Assembly: GCF_900187565.1 (NCBI RefSeq) | Contig: NZ_FYED01000001.1 | Location: 496,001 to 560,000, forward strand | Length of the DNA: 64,000 nucleotides | Direction of reading: 5' to 3' | Source: Pseudomonas sp. Irchel 3A7 | GTDB taxonomy: Bacteria > Pseudomonadota > Gammaproteobacteria > Pseudomonadales > Pseudomonadaceae | In this document: positions 42,755 through 52,077 of the stretch, piece by piece | How the letters are laid out: every line of letters begins with the position of its first letter | Numbering within the stretch: the first letter of the stretch is position 1 | The notes under the pieces: model-generated | Seen by the model: only the letters and a program-made list of their open reading frames with translations | The model's database searches: none | Told to the model about the DNA's origin: nothing | Program-made: the position numbers and the translations under genes

Positions 42755-42937
42755 TCAGCTCGGTTTGTTGCCCGGCTGCTGCAAGCGGAATTTTTCCTTG
42801 CGCTCGATCTGAACCACCTGGGCGTTATGGACGGTGATTTCCACAGCGCCGAAACGCAGGTCGCGCAGGGCGCTCTGGATTTCACGCAGAATGGTTGCTT
42901 CGTCCTGGCCGTCAACGCTACGTAGAGATGCGCTCAT
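42755..42937 (-). CDS. oscA: sulfur-starvation response protein OscA (DUF2292)
   Basis: This 60-residue protein is needed in Pseudomonas for growth on organosulfur compounds and linked to chromate resistance; its molecular role is unclear. The sequence [39 protein letters not shown] is characteristic of the family. It lies directly upstream of sbp, and its own upstream region holds an 8-bp dyad (43021-43043). It is one of the best markers in the window for the genus and for sulfur control. Confidence 0.9.
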   Translation of the reverse strand: MSASLRSVDGQDEATILREIQSALRDLRFGAVEITVHNAQVVQIERKEKFRLQQPGNKPS

Positions 42938-43020
42938 GGTGCTGCTCCTTCGACTGAGAGGTTGCCTGGCAGTGGCGGCACTGCTTGCGGCGTGGGACCA
43001 ATAGTAGAGAGGCGCGGATA

Positions 43021-43043
43021 TTCTTAAAAAGACTATTTAAGAA
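43021..43043. promoter_or_regulatory. AT-rich dyad before oscA-sbp, candidate CysB-type site
   Basis: TTCTTAAA and TTTAAGAA are perfect 8-bp arms around a 7-bp spacer, about 85-105 bp before the oscA start. The architecture matches the dyad before tcyJ (N7 spacer). CysB control of oscA-sbp is known for the genus; that this is the binding site is an inference. Confidence 0.4.
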
Positions 43044-43124
43044 TGTTTATATAACCATAAGACATTATTTGACGGGACAAGGGTTTGCGGGGAATTAGCT
43101 CACTCTTTAAGCCAATAGATATCC

Positions 43125-43217
43125 CTGTGGCGAGGGAGCTTGCTCCCGCTCGAGTGCGAAGCGCTCGCTATTGGGGCGGCTGCGCCACCCAACGGGAGCA
43201 AGCTCCCTCGCCACAAA
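43125..43217. repeat. REPIN, GTGGCGAGGGAGCTTGCTCCC family
   Basis: A clean inverted pair of the second REP family lies between oscA and the GGDEF/EAL gene; the loop itself holds smaller inverted repeats. Confidence 0.88.
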
Positions 43218-43232
43218 AAGCAGATCAAGCAC

Positions 43233-45164
43233 TCAAGGATTTACCGGCGCATGCAGCCAATCCAGCTGCCCGGCCGGCACCGGCCGCCCAAACCAGTACC
43301 CCTGCCCCAGATCACTGCCGTGCTTGAGCAGGAACGCCGCCTGCTCAAGCTGCTCGATCCCCTCCGCATGCACCTGCATTCCCATGCTCTGCGCCAGGGC
43401 GATGATCACCCGCACGATGGCGGCGTCGTCTTCGTCCCATGGCAACCCGGCGACAAAACCCTGATCGATCTTGAGCTTCTGCACCGGCAAGCGCTTGAGC
43501 CGTAGCAGTGATGAATAGCCCGTACCGAAATCGTCGATGGCCAGCCGCACTCCCAACTCACGCAGGCGATGCATCTGCTCCAGCGCGACTTCCGGGTCCT
43601 CCATCACCGCGCTTTCCGTGACTTCCAACTCCAGGCAGGCCGGGTCCAGCCCGGTTTCGTGCAGCACTTGCGCCACTTGCTGGTACAGCTCGTGGCGGGC
43701 AAACAGGCGCGAAGACACATTCACCGCAACAAACGACAACACCACGCCGGCCTGCTGCCAGAGGCACATTTGCCGGCAGGCCTGCTGCATCACCCAAGCG
43801 TCGATTTCGGCGATCAGTCCGGTCCGCTCGGCGACGGGAATGAATTCTGCCGGCGACACCAAACCGCGTTGTGGATGCTCCCAACGCACAAGCGCTTCGA
43901 CGCCGATCAACCGACCGGTCCGAAGGTCGTGAACCGGTTGGTAAAAAACGCGCAATTGCTGCTGATCCAGCGCACGGCGCAATTGGAAGGCAGTCTCGAC
44001 CCGCTGCCGTGCATGGACGGTCAACTCTTCGGTATAGAGTGCATAGCCATTGCGGCCAGCGCTTTTGGCCTTGAACAGCGCCGAATCGGCATTGCGCAAC
44101 AATTGTTCAGCGCTCAAGGCATCGCCGGGGAACAGGCTGATACCGATGCTGGTGTTGATAAACAGCGGATGCCCGTCAATCGGGAACGGCTCCTTGAGGC
44201 CATCAATGATTCGCTCGGCCAGCGCCGCCGCCTGCACCAAGTGCGGGCAGCTTTCGGCCAGCACGGCGAACTCGTCGCCTCCCAGCCGAGCCAGGGTAAT
44301 GCCGGCTCCGAACATAGCCCTCAAGCGCTCAGCCACCGCCTTTAGCAACTGGTCACCGATGGTGTGCCCAAGGCTGTCGTTGATCATCTTGAAATGATCC
44401 AGATCGATCAACAGCAATGCGCAACCGCGCTTGTGAATCTGCGCCGAAGCCAAGGCCTGCCCGGCACGGTCGGTGAACAGCAGGCGGTTGGGCAAGTCAG
44501 TCAGCGGATCGTGGTGTGCCAGGTGCATCAGTTCGTGCTCGGACTTCTTGATCGCGCTGATGTCGGAAAACACCGCAACGTAGTGGCTGCGCCGCCCCAA
44601 TTCATCATGAATGACGCGGATGGTTTGCCATTGCGGGTAGATGTCGCCGCTTTTGCGTCGGTTCCAGATCTCGCCGCTCCACTCACCGTCGCTGTCGAGC
44701 GACGCGAACATCGCCTGGTAGAAATCTGCCGGATGACGGCCGGATTTGAACAGACTGGGGCGCTGCCCCATGACTTCTTCGGTTTGATAGCCGGTAATTT
44801 CCATGAAGGCGCGGTTGACGTGCACGATCAATCCGTCACGGTTGGTCACCAGCACGCCTTCGCGGGTGCAATCAAATACGGCCGCCGCTTGCTGCAAACG
44901 CTCACGGTCTTCGCTGCGCTCGCGCAATTGGGCGCCAATACCCGGACAACGCAGTCGTCGCGTTCGGGCAACGAAGATCAACCCGGCGCTGATCGCTACC
45001 CAGACATAACCGTTGATCAGTTGCCATCGCAACAGCTCAACCGAGCTATCGAAGAAACTGTTCAATAAATAGCCACTCAGCTGTAGCCAGACCACGGAAA
45101 GCAACAGGTAAAGCAGCGCTGCGCGCACGGCATCGCGATAGCTGGCAGACATAAGACTGTCCAT
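43233..45164 (-). CDS. membrane PAS-GGDEF-EAL protein (c-di-GMP cyclase/phosphodiesterase)
   Basis: The 643-residue signalling protein makes or breaks cyclic di-GMP. Two N-terminal helices (about residues 12-68) are followed by a PAS domain (about 95-215), GGDEF (about 220-380) and EAL (about 390-640). The cyclase motif is intact (RLGGDEFAVL), and so are the phosphodiesterase residues: EALVRWEHP, EVTES, IDDFGTGYSS, KIDQGFV and AEGIE. Its position next to desA and oscA-sbp matches PA0285 (PipA) of P. aeruginosa by my recollection, which acts mainly as a phosphodiesterase. It is divergent from desA. Confidence 0.88.
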   Translation of the reverse strand: MDSLMSASYRDAVRAALLYLLLSVVWLQLSGYLLNSFFDSSVELLRWQLINGYVWVAISAGLIFVARTRRLRCPGIGAQLRERSEDRERLQQAAAVFDCTREGVLVTNRDGLIVHVNRAFMEITGYQTEEVMGQRPSLFKSGRHPADFYQAMFASLDSDGEWSGEIWNRRKSGDIYPQWQTIRVIHDELGRRSHYVAVFSDISAIKKSEHELMHLAHHDPLTDLPNRLLFTDRAGQALASAQIHKRGCALLLIDLDHFKMINDSLGHTIGDQLLKAVAERLRAMFGAGITLARLGGDEFAVLAESCPHLVQAAALAERIIDGLKEPFPIDGHPLFINTSIGISLFPGDALSAEQLLRNADSALFKAKSAGRNGYALYTEELTVHARQRVETAFQLRRALDQQQLRVFYQPVHDLRTGRLIGVEALVRWEHPQRGLVSPAEFIPVAERTGLIAEIDAWVMQQACRQMCLWQQAGVVLSFVAVNVSSRLFARHELYQQVAQVLHETGLDPACLELEVTESAVMEDPEVALEQMHRLRELGVRLAIDDFGTGYSSLLRLKRLPVQKLKIDQGFVAGLPWDEDDAAIVRVIIALAQSMGMQVHAEGIEQLEQAAFLLKHGSDLGQGYWFGRPVPAGQLDWLHAPVNP

Positions 45165-45298
45165 GTCCCTACAAAAAAGCCGGGATTATAAGTTAAAGAC
45201 ACATCCAGCCACTCTTATCTGAAAGGGCGACTGGTTTTCTCTGTGGGCTTGGTGATAATGCAACGGCTGTTTTTTCTTTATCGAGGGCCCTACAGGCT

Positions 45299-46480
45299 AT
45301 GTGGTACGAAGGTTTTCTCGGCTTGTCGCCCTGGTCACTGGTGGCAGTCACCTTACTGATGACCCACGTGACGATCGTCGCCGTCACGGTCTATCTGCAC
45401 CGCTATTCAGCCCACCGCTCTTTGGAGCTGAATGCCGGCCTGAAACATTTCTTTCGCTTCTGGCTGTGGCTGACCACGGCACAGAACACCCGTGAGTGGA
45501 CGGCCATTCACCGCAAGCATCACGCCAAATGCGAAACCGTCGATGACCCGCACAGCCCGGTCATCAAGGGCTTGTCCACGGTTCTGCGCAAAGGTGCCGA
45601 GCTGTACCGCGCCGAAGCGGAAAACCCCGAGACCTTGCGCATCTACGGCAAAAACTGCCCCGAAGACTGGATCGAGCGCAACCTCTACAGCCGCTACCCG
45701 CTGCTGGGTGTGGCGATCATGGGCGTCATCGACCTGCTGCTGTTCGGTACCATCGGCATCACCATCTGGGCCATCCAGATGATGTGGATTCCGGTCTGGG
45801 CCGCAGGCGTAGTGAACGGCCTGGGCCATGCCATCGGCTACCGCAACTTCGAGTGCCGCGATGCGGCGACCAATCTGGTGCCCTGGGGCATCCTGATCGG
45901 CGGTGAAGAACTGCATAACAACCATCACACCTACCCTAACTCGGCCAAACTGTCGGTGAAGAAGTGGGAATTCGATCTGGGCTGGGCCTGGATTCAAGTG
46001 TTCAGCTTCCTGCGCCTGGCCAAGGTTCAGCGCGTCGCGCCGATTGCCCACCGTGTCGAAGGCAAGGGCAACCTGGACATGGACACTGCCATGGCCATCC
46101 TCAACAATCGCTTCCAGATCATGGCCCAGTACCGCAAATTGGTGATCGGTCCGCTGGTCAAGCAAGAGCTGGCCAAGGTCGATCATTCGGTCCGCCACCA
46201 GTTCCGTCGCGCCAAGCGTCTGCTGTCGCGGGAAACCAGCCTGCTGGATGACAAACACCACGTACGCATCCAGAACATGCTCGAGCACAGCCAGGCACTG
46301 AAGGTAATTTACGAAAAACGCCTGGCCTTGCAGCAGATCTGGGTCAAGACCAGCTCAAATGGTCATGACATGCTGGCCGCCATCAAGGATTGGGTACACG
46401 AAGCAGAAGCCAGCGGGATTCAATCCCTGCGCGACTTCGCCGATCAGCTCAAAACCTATTCCCTGCGCCCTGCTGCCTGA
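45299..46480 (+). CDS. desA: DesA-type membrane acyl desaturase
   Basis: This enzyme introduces a cis double bond into acyl chains of membrane phospholipids. It has 393 residues with N-terminal helices and the three His boxes HRYSAHR (near residue 34), HRKHH (near residue 74) and HNNHHTYP (near residue 205). The C-terminal 150 residues are a helical soluble extension. It corresponds to P. aeruginosa DesA (PA0286) in length and gene context, which desaturates at delta-9. Start: the ATG at 45299; the ribosome site is weak. Confidence 0.88.
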   Translation: MWYEGFLGLSPWSLVAVTLLMTHVTIVAVTVYLHRYSAHRSLELNAGLKHFFRFWLWLTTAQNTREWTAIHRKHHAKCETVDDPHSPVIKGLSTVLRKGAELYRAEAENPETLRIYGKNCPEDWIERNLYSRYPLLGVAIMGVIDLLLFGTIGITIWAIQMMWIPVWAAGVVNGLGHAIGYRNFECRDAATNLVPWGILIGGEELHNNHHTYPNSAKLSVKKWEFDLGWAWIQVFSFLRLAKVQRVAPIAHRVEGKGNLDMDTAMAILNNRFQIMAQYRKLVIGPLVKQELAKVDHSVRHQFRRAKRLLSRETSLLDDKHHVRIQNMLEHSQALKVIYEKRLALQQIWVKTSSNGHDMLAAIKDWVHEAEASGIQSLRDFADQLKTYSLRPAA

Positions 46481-46498
46481 CGGTGCATAGGCTGTAAA

Positions 46499-46597
46499 AC
46501 TGTGGGAGCGAGCCTGCTCGCGCCCACAGTGGTTTGAGACCTTACTGTAAATACGTCACCCATACCGCCCGGCGGGAGCAAGCTCCCTCGCCACAGA
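46499..46597. repeat. chimeric REP pair (two families)
   Basis: The left unit is TGTGGGAGCGAGCCTGCTCGCG and the right unit GGCGGGAGCAAGCTCCCTCGCCACAG. They belong to different REP families, so they cannot pair well with each other. Confidence 0.75.
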
Positions 46598-46706
46598 AAG
46601 CGGGAACTTCACCTCAAATCGTCCCTCTCAAAGACACTTCGCCATCCAGGCGGGCTTCGTGTTGGCCGCTGTCGAACCTGCGGCACGCCCTTTGAGATTT
46701 GTGCCG

Positions 46707-47696
46707 ATGGTCATCAAGAACCTGAAAGACCCTTCTCCACCGCAGTGGCCCGAGGCCGCGCAAACACTTATGGCGCTGATGCACGCCCAAGGTGAAGTGG
46801 CGCGCCTGAGCGAACGCGAACAGCTGTTCAGCACCTTGCTGGTGAGCGTCAACGCAGTGCTCTGGGCATTCAACTGGGACACCCGTCAGGTGCTGTACGT
46901 CAGCCCCGCCTACGAACGAATCTTCGGCCGCCCCGCCGATCTGCTGCTGGCCGACTACAACCAATGGCGCGACGCCATTTATCCAGACGATCTGGAGTAC
47001 GCCGAGAGCAGCTTCGCGGACGTGCTGGAAAAAGGCGCCGTTGAAGACCGCGAGTACCGGATCATCGACGCTGACGGCGAGGTCCGCTGGCTCAGCGACA
47101 AATGCTTTATCAACCGTCAGGCCGAGCCCGGTCAGCCGGTGATCATTGTCGGCATCGCCGAAGACATCACCGACAAGAAGCTGATGGAAACCGAGCTGCA
47201 ACGCCTGGCCACCACCGATGCCCTGACCCAGAGCAGCAACCGCCGACATTTCTTCGAAGGTGCGCACGAGGAGTTCGAACTGGCACGGCAACGAGGCACA
47301 CCGCTGTCGTTCCTGATGCTGGACATCGATGACTTCAAGGTGATCAACGACACCTACGGTCACCAGGAAGGTGACAACGTGCTGCAACATATCGCTGATA
47401 GCGGTCGCGCGACATTGCGTCGTGGCGATCTGTTCGGGCGCATTGGTGGCGAAGAATTCGCGGCCGTGTTCCCCGGTTGCACACCGGACATGGCCCTGCA
47501 AGTGGCCGAACGGCTGCAACGGGAGATCCAGCGTTTGAGCTTCGACCATGACGGCCAGACATTCGGCATCACCGTCAGCCAGGGGCTGACCAGCCTCACG
47601 GCCAAGGATGAAAACATCGAAAGTCTGTTTGCCCGGGCGGATGCGGCGATGTATCAGGCCAAGCGCGATGGGAAGAATCGGATCGTCACGGGCTGA
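46707..47696 (+). CDS. PAS-GGDEF diguanylate cyclase
   Basis: The 329-residue cytoplasmic enzyme makes cyclic di-GMP from GTP. It has an N-terminal helical stretch, a PAS domain (about residues 40-160; LLVSVNAVLWAFNWDTRQVLYVSPAYERIFGR) and a GGDEF domain (about 165-328) with active-site GGEEF and an RRGD inhibitory I-site 5 residues before it, so product inhibition is likely. I use the ATG at 46707; a GTG at 46659 in frame is less likely. It matches PA0290 of P. aeruginosa in length and context by recollection. Confidence 0.88.
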   Translation: MVIKNLKDPSPPQWPEAAQTLMALMHAQGEVARLSEREQLFSTLLVSVNAVLWAFNWDTRQVLYVSPAYERIFGRPADLLLADYNQWRDAIYPDDLEYAESSFADVLEKGAVEDREYRIIDADGEVRWLSDKCFINRQAEPGQPVIIVGIAEDITDKKLMETELQRLATTDALTQSSNRRHFFEGAHEEFELARQRGTPLSFLMLDIDDFKVINDTYGHQEGDNVLQHIADSGRATLRRGDLFGRIGGEEFAAVFPGCTPDMALQVAERLQREIQRLSFDHDGQTFGITVSQGLTSLTAKDENIESLFARADAAMYQAKRDGKNRIVTG

Positions 47697-47715
47697 CAGG
47701 CTAAACACAAACCCA

Positions 47716-47808
47716 CTGTGGGAGCGAGCCTGCTCGCGAAGAGGGACTGACATCCAACATACATGTTGGCTGATAGACCGCTTTCGCGGGCAAGCCCGCT
47801 CCCACAGC
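47716..47808. repeat. REPIN (inverted REP pair)
   Basis: An inverted pair between the convergent GGDEF gene and receiver-HDOD gene. Confidence 0.9.
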
Positions 47809-47822
47809 GATTAGCGTGAAAC

Positions 47823-49037
47823 CTATTTTTTGCGCATCCGTATCAACTCCGGCAGCCCGATCTTGAGCAGCCGCGCCGTCCGGCTTTTAGCGAGCTCCTC
47901 GATGCCCTCATGCTCGGTCAGGCGCGCCAGTTGCGCCGCCATGTTCATCACCAGCGCTTCACGGGAGTAAACCCCGCCACCGAGCTGGTAGGTCGCCGCA
48001 ATCAGCTGTCGCAACTCCAGCGGCAAGCGCCAGCGGGTGCGCAACGCCGAACCGTAGGCCGCGCCGAATTCGGCCAGCGCTTCGCCCACTTCCCCCTGAT
48101 CGTCCAGTTCGCCACCGGCCTGCTTCCATTCCTGCAGGCAACGCAACAACGCCAGGTCGCCAAGGCGATGCAGCATGCCGGCGCAATAGCAGCGCGCCTG
48201 GTCCAGATCCAGCAAGCGCGCCAGGGTTCGCGCGTATTCGGCAGTGTGCAGCGACAGGTCCCAATAGCGCTCGGCATAGTCCGCCAGGTACGGATCACTG
48301 AGCCGCGCACTGCGCTTGAGGGCCAGGCCAAGAATCAGGTTCATGCTCTGACCGGTGCCCAGTCGGTGCAGCGCCTGGGACAGGGTTTGCACCGCGGCGC
48401 CATGGTGCTGGGCGGCGCTGTTGGCGGCGGCGATCAGTACGGCGGTGACCTGGGGATCGGTACGGATTTCATCTTCCAGCTTCGACAGATCGAGGCCGTT
48501 GGGATTGAGGCTGCGTTTGACCGCCAACTGCACGTCGGTCATCAGCGGCGCACCTTCCGCCCGTTCACGGCGTCGTTCCAGATACACCGACAAGGTCATG
48601 CCGTGCGCCAGCGATGGCACCTCGCAGGTGACTTCCTCACCGGCATCGAGCAGCAAATCCTGCAAGCGATGAGTCAGGATTTCCATGTTCAGGGGTTTGG
48701 TCAGATAGGCGGCGGGTGCCAGCGGCAAGGCCTCGCGCACGCTGGCGCTGTCGTTGCGGCTGCTCATCAGAATGAAGGGCAGCGGCGGATTGCGTTTGCG
48801 CTGGCGGACACTGCGCAACACATTCAGACCATCGACACCGGGCAATTCCCAGTCGACGATTACCAGGTCGTAAGGATTGGTCGCCAGCCACTCCAGCGCC
48901 TGCTGGCCGTCGGCACACAAATCCAGTCGCGCATCGCAGCGCACGTTCAGCAGCACTTCCTTGAGCAGATCCCGGGACCAAGGGTCGGCCTCGGCAATCA
49001 ACACTCTGGGAACGGCGGGTAAATTAACGACAGTCAT
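47823..49037 (-). CDS. receiver-HDOD signalling protein
   Basis: This 404-residue protein joins a CheY-like receiver (about residues 8-130; phospho-acceptor Asp62 in LVIVDWELPG, conserved Lys114 in YLTKP) to an HDOD domain (about 165-370). HDOD domains resemble HD phosphohydrolases but lack the metal site; they occur in signalling proteins that affect motility and biofilm. No histidine kinase is adjacent. The DNA-binding or GGDEF output often seen after receivers is absent. It is followed by the convergent GGDEF gene. Confidence 0.85.
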   Translation of the reverse strand: MTVVNLPAVPRVLIAEADPWSRDLLKEVLLNVRCDARLDLCADGQQALEWLATNPYDLVIVDWELPGVDGLNVLRSVRQRKRNPPLPFILMSSRNDSASVREALPLAPAAYLTKPLNMEILTHRLQDLLLDAGEEVTCEVPSLAHGMTLSVYLERRRERAEGAPLMTDVQLAVKRSLNPNGLDLSKLEDEIRTDPQVTAVLIAAANSAAQHHGAAVQTLSQALHRLGTGQSMNLILGLALKRSARLSDPYLADYAERYWDLSLHTAEYARTLARLLDLDQARCYCAGMLHRLGDLALLRCLQEWKQAGGELDDQGEVGEALAEFGAAYGSALRTRWRLPLELRQLIAATYQLGGGVYSREALVMNMAAQLARLTEHEGIEELAKSRTARLLKIGLPELIRMRKK

Positions 49038-49123
49038 ACAGCTCTCCCTGGCAATGCCTAAACCTTAGCGAATGCTGGCCCTTCGATACAGCGCGAATGC
49101 GCGGGGAGTATTACGACCGGCAT

Positions 49124-49150
49124 AAAAAAACCCGCCGAAGCGGGTTTTTG
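49124..49150. terminator. bidirectional rho-independent terminator
   Basis: AAACCCGC-CGAA-GCGGGTTT forms an 8-bp stem with A and T runs on both sides, 22 bp after the gabT stop. It ends gabT on the minus strand. Confidence 0.88.
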
Positions 49151-49172
49151 TCGATCAGGTCACACTTGGCGA

Positions 49173-50450
49173 TCAGAGCTCGGAGAAGCACTCTTCAATG
49201 ATTGCCAGACCTTTGTCCAGTTGCTCGTCCGGCGAAGTCAGCGGTACCAGGACGCGCAGAACGTTGCCGTAGGTGCCGCAGGACAGCAAGATCAGACCCT
49301 TGTCGCGAGCCTTTGCCACCACGGACGCTACCGCTGCAGCGTTCGGCTTGTGGCTGTCGCCGTTTTCGAACAGCTCGACCGCGATCATCGCGCCCAGGGC
49401 ACGGACTTCGCCGATCACCGGGTACTTGGCCTGGATGGCTTTCAGGCCAGTGACCAGACGCTCGCCAACAGCCTTGCAGCGGTCCAGCAGGTGCTCTTCC
49501 TCGAACACTTCCATCACGGCCAGGGCCGCGGCGCAAGCGATAGGGCTACCGGCGTAGGTGCCGCCTAGGCCGCCTGGAGCGATGGCGTCCATGTATTCGG
49601 CCTTGCCGCACACACCGGCCAGCGGGAAGCCGCCAGCGATGGATTTGGCGAAAGTGGTCAGGTCGGCAGCAACGCCCATCTGTTCCATGGCGAAGAAGGT
49701 GCCGGTACGGCCAGCGCCAGTCTGTACTTCGTCAGCGATCAACAGGATGCCGTGCTGGTCGCACAGGGCGCGCAGACGCTTCATGAATTCTTTAGGCGCA
49801 ACGTAGAAACCACCTTCGCCCTGAACCGGCTCGATGATGATCGCAGCGATGTCTTTCGGCTCGGCGTCGTTCTTGAAGATGCGTTCGATGCTGGCGATCG
49901 AATCGTCGATGCTCACGCCGTGCAGTTCGTTCGGGTACAGCGCGCGGAAGATGCCGCCTGGCATCAAGCCCATGCCGGCCGAGTAAGGCACGACTTTACC
50001 GGTCAGGCCCAGGGTCATCATGGTGCGACCGTGGTAAGCGCCGGTGAAGGCGATCACACCGGCACGGCCAGTGGCGGCACGGGCGATCTTGATGGAGTTT
50101 TCAACGGCTTCGGAACCGGTGGTCACCAGCAGGGTTTTCTTGGCGAAATCACCTGGCACCTTGGCGTTGATTTTTTCGCACACTTCTACGTACGGTTCGT
50201 AGGCCAGTACCTGGAAGCAGGTGTGGGTCAGCTTGTTCAGCTGCTCGGTCACGGCGGCGATGACTTTCGGGTGTACGTGGCCGGTGTTCAGCACGGCGAT
50301 ACCGCCGGCGAAATCGATGAACTCGCGACCTTCAACGTCGGTCACGGTAGCGTTCTTCGCGGAGTCGGCGAAGATCGGGTGAATCTGGCCAACACCACGT
50401 GGAACTGCAGCGGTACGGCGGGCCATCAAATCAGCGTTAGTCTTGCTCAT
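49173..50450 (-). CDS. gabT: 4-aminobutyrate aminotransferase
   Basis: This PLP enzyme converts GABA and 2-oxoglutarate to succinate semialdehyde and glutamate. It has 425 residues, the expected length. The PLP lysine is in TTFAKSIAGGFPL (near residue 268), TGSEAVENSIKIAR binds the phosphate, and IADEVQTGAGRTG carries the conserved Asp. The ATG at 50450 is preceded by GAGGAA; an upstream in-frame start at 50465 is less likely. It follows gabD after 184 bp, and a strong terminator ends the unit. Confidence 0.94.
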   Translation of the reverse strand: MSKTNADLMARRTAAVPRGVGQIHPIFADSAKNATVTDVEGREFIDFAGGIAVLNTGHVHPKVIAAVTEQLNKLTHTCFQVLAYEPYVEVCEKINAKVPGDFAKKTLLVTTGSEAVENSIKIARAATGRAGVIAFTGAYHGRTMMTLGLTGKVVPYSAGMGLMPGGIFRALYPNELHGVSIDDSIASIERIFKNDAEPKDIAAIIIEPVQGEGGFYVAPKEFMKRLRALCDQHGILLIADEVQTGAGRTGTFFAMEQMGVAADLTTFAKSIAGGFPLAGVCGKAEYMDAIAPGGLGGTYAGSPIACAAALAVMEVFEEEHLLDRCKAVGERLVTGLKAIQAKYPVIGEVRALGAMIAVELFENGDSHKPNAAAVASVVAKARDKGLILLSCGTYGNVLRVLVPLTSPDEQLDKGLAIIEECFSEL

Positions 50451-50578
50451 ACATTCCTCATTCACCGCTCATCGGGCGGCGTGGTTCAAGGATTAAGCGG
50501 CGGGGAACAACAGCGGCAGCATGCGATGATCGACTGCCACAGCGTTCCCGGCCACCGAGAAAATTTCGTTTGAAGCAC

Positions 50579-50608
50579 GCAAAGGGACAGCGCTCTCGTG
50601 CCCTTTGC
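50579..50608. other. hairpin between gabD and gabT
   Basis: GCAAAGGG / CCCTTTGC form a perfect 8-bp stem with a 14-nt loop and no T-run. It may mark a processing or attenuation site. Confidence 0.35.
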
Positions 50609-50634
50609 GTTTGAAGCGATGCCTTTTTCCGGGC

Positions 50635-52077
50635 TTAGATGCCCAGGCAGAGGTATTTGATTTCCAGGTAATCTTCGATGCCGTACTTGGAACCTTCACG
50701 GCCCAGGCCCGAGGCCTTGATGCCGCCGAATGGCGCGACTTCGTTGGAGATCAGACCGGTGTTGACGCCGACCATGCCGTATTCCAGGGCTTCAGCCACA
50801 CGGAACACGCGACCCAGGTCGCGAGCATAGAAGTACGAGGCCAGACCGAACTCGGTGTCGTTGGACATCGCGATCACGTCGGCTTCGTCTTTGAAGCGGA
50901 ACAGTGGCGCCAATGGACCGAAGGTTTCTTCCTTGGCCACGGCAGCGTTATTCGGCACGTTGGTCAGGATGGTCGGCTCGAAGAAGTTGCCTTCCATCGG
51001 CTTGCCACCGGCCAGTACGGTCGCGCCTTTGCTCAAGGCGTCGGCGATGTGCTCTTGCACCTTGGCCACGGCTTTTTCGTCGATCAGCGGGCCAGTGGTG
51101 GTGCCAGCTTCCAGACCGTTGCCGATCTTCAGCTTGGCGACGGCCACTTTCAGCTTCTCGGCGAATGCGTCGTAGACACCGTCCTGAATGTACAGGCGGT
51201 TGGCGCAGACGCAGGTCTGGCCGTTGTTACGGTATTTGGAAATGATCGCGCCTTCGACGGCCTTATCCAGGTCCGCGTCGTCGAACACGATGAACGGCGC
51301 GTTGCCGCCCAGTTCCAGGGACACTTTCTTGATGTCCTTGGCGCATTCCGACATCAGCTGGCGACCGATTTCGGTCGAACCGGTGAAGGACAGTTTGCGC
51401 ACGATCGGGTTGCTGGTCAGCTCGCTGCCGATGTCGCCGGCGCTGCCGGAAACAACGCTGAACACACCGGCAGGAATGCCGGCACGCTGGGCCAGTTCAG
51501 CCAGGGCGAACGCCGAGAATGGGGTTTGCGAAGCAGGCTTGAGCACCATGGTGCAACCGGCGGCCAGGGCCGGGCCGGCCTTACGGGTGATCATCGCGGC
51601 CGGGAAGTTCCACGGGGTGATGGCAGCGGTCACGCCGATCGGCTGCTTGATCACGATCAGGCGCTTGTCTGGCTGGTGGCCCGGGATCACATCACCGTAG
51701 ATGCGCTTGGCTTCTTCGGCGAACCACTCGATGAAAGAAGCGGCGTAAACGATTTCACCCTTGGCTTCAGCCAATGGCTTGCCTTGTTCCAGGGTCATCA
51801 GGCGAGCCAGGTCGTCCTGGTTCTCGATGATCAGCTCGAACCAGCGACGCAGCTTGGTCGCACGCTCTTTGGCGGTCAGTGCACGCCAGGCCGGCAGCGC
51901 CTTGTCAGCGGCTTCGATGGCACGGCGGGTTTCGGCAGCGCCCATTTTCGGCACAGTGCCCAGAATTTCGCCCGTTGCCGGGTTGTTGACCTTGATCGTC
52001 TGACCACTGTCCGCATCGACCCACGCGCCATCGATGAAGGCTTGCTGGCGGAACAACTGGGTGTCTTTAAGCTGCAT
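50635..52077 (-). CDS. gabD: NADP-dependent succinate-semialdehyde dehydrogenase
   Basis: This enzyme oxidises succinate semialdehyde, the product of GabT, to succinate for the TCA cycle. It has 480 residues; E. coli GabD has 482. The catalytic Cys is in NNGQTCVCANR and the general base Glu in LELGGNAPF; TPWNFPAAMITRK is the usual cofactor loop. The frame is open upstream to 52185, but the ATG at 52077 (MQLKDTQLFRQQAF) matches the family start. Confidence 0.94.
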   Translation of the reverse strand: MQLKDTQLFRQQAFIDGAWVDADSGQTIKVNNPATGEILGTVPKMGAAETRRAIEAADKALPAWRALTAKERATKLRRWFELIIENQDDLARLMTLEQGKPLAEAKGEIVYAASFIEWFAEEAKRIYGDVIPGHQPDKRLIVIKQPIGVTAAITPWNFPAAMITRKAGPALAAGCTMVLKPASQTPFSAFALAELAQRAGIPAGVFSVVSGSAGDIGSELTSNPIVRKLSFTGSTEIGRQLMSECAKDIKKVSLELGGNAPFIVFDDADLDKAVEGAIISKYRNNGQTCVCANRLYIQDGVYDAFAEKLKVAVAKLKIGNGLEAGTTTGPLIDEKAVAKVQEHIADALSKGATVLAGGKPMEGNFFEPTILTNVPNNAAVAKEETFGPLAPLFRFKDEADVIAMSNDTEFGLASYFYARDLGRVFRVAEALEYGMVGVNTGLISNEVAPFGGIKASGLGREGSKYGIEDYLEIKYLCLGI

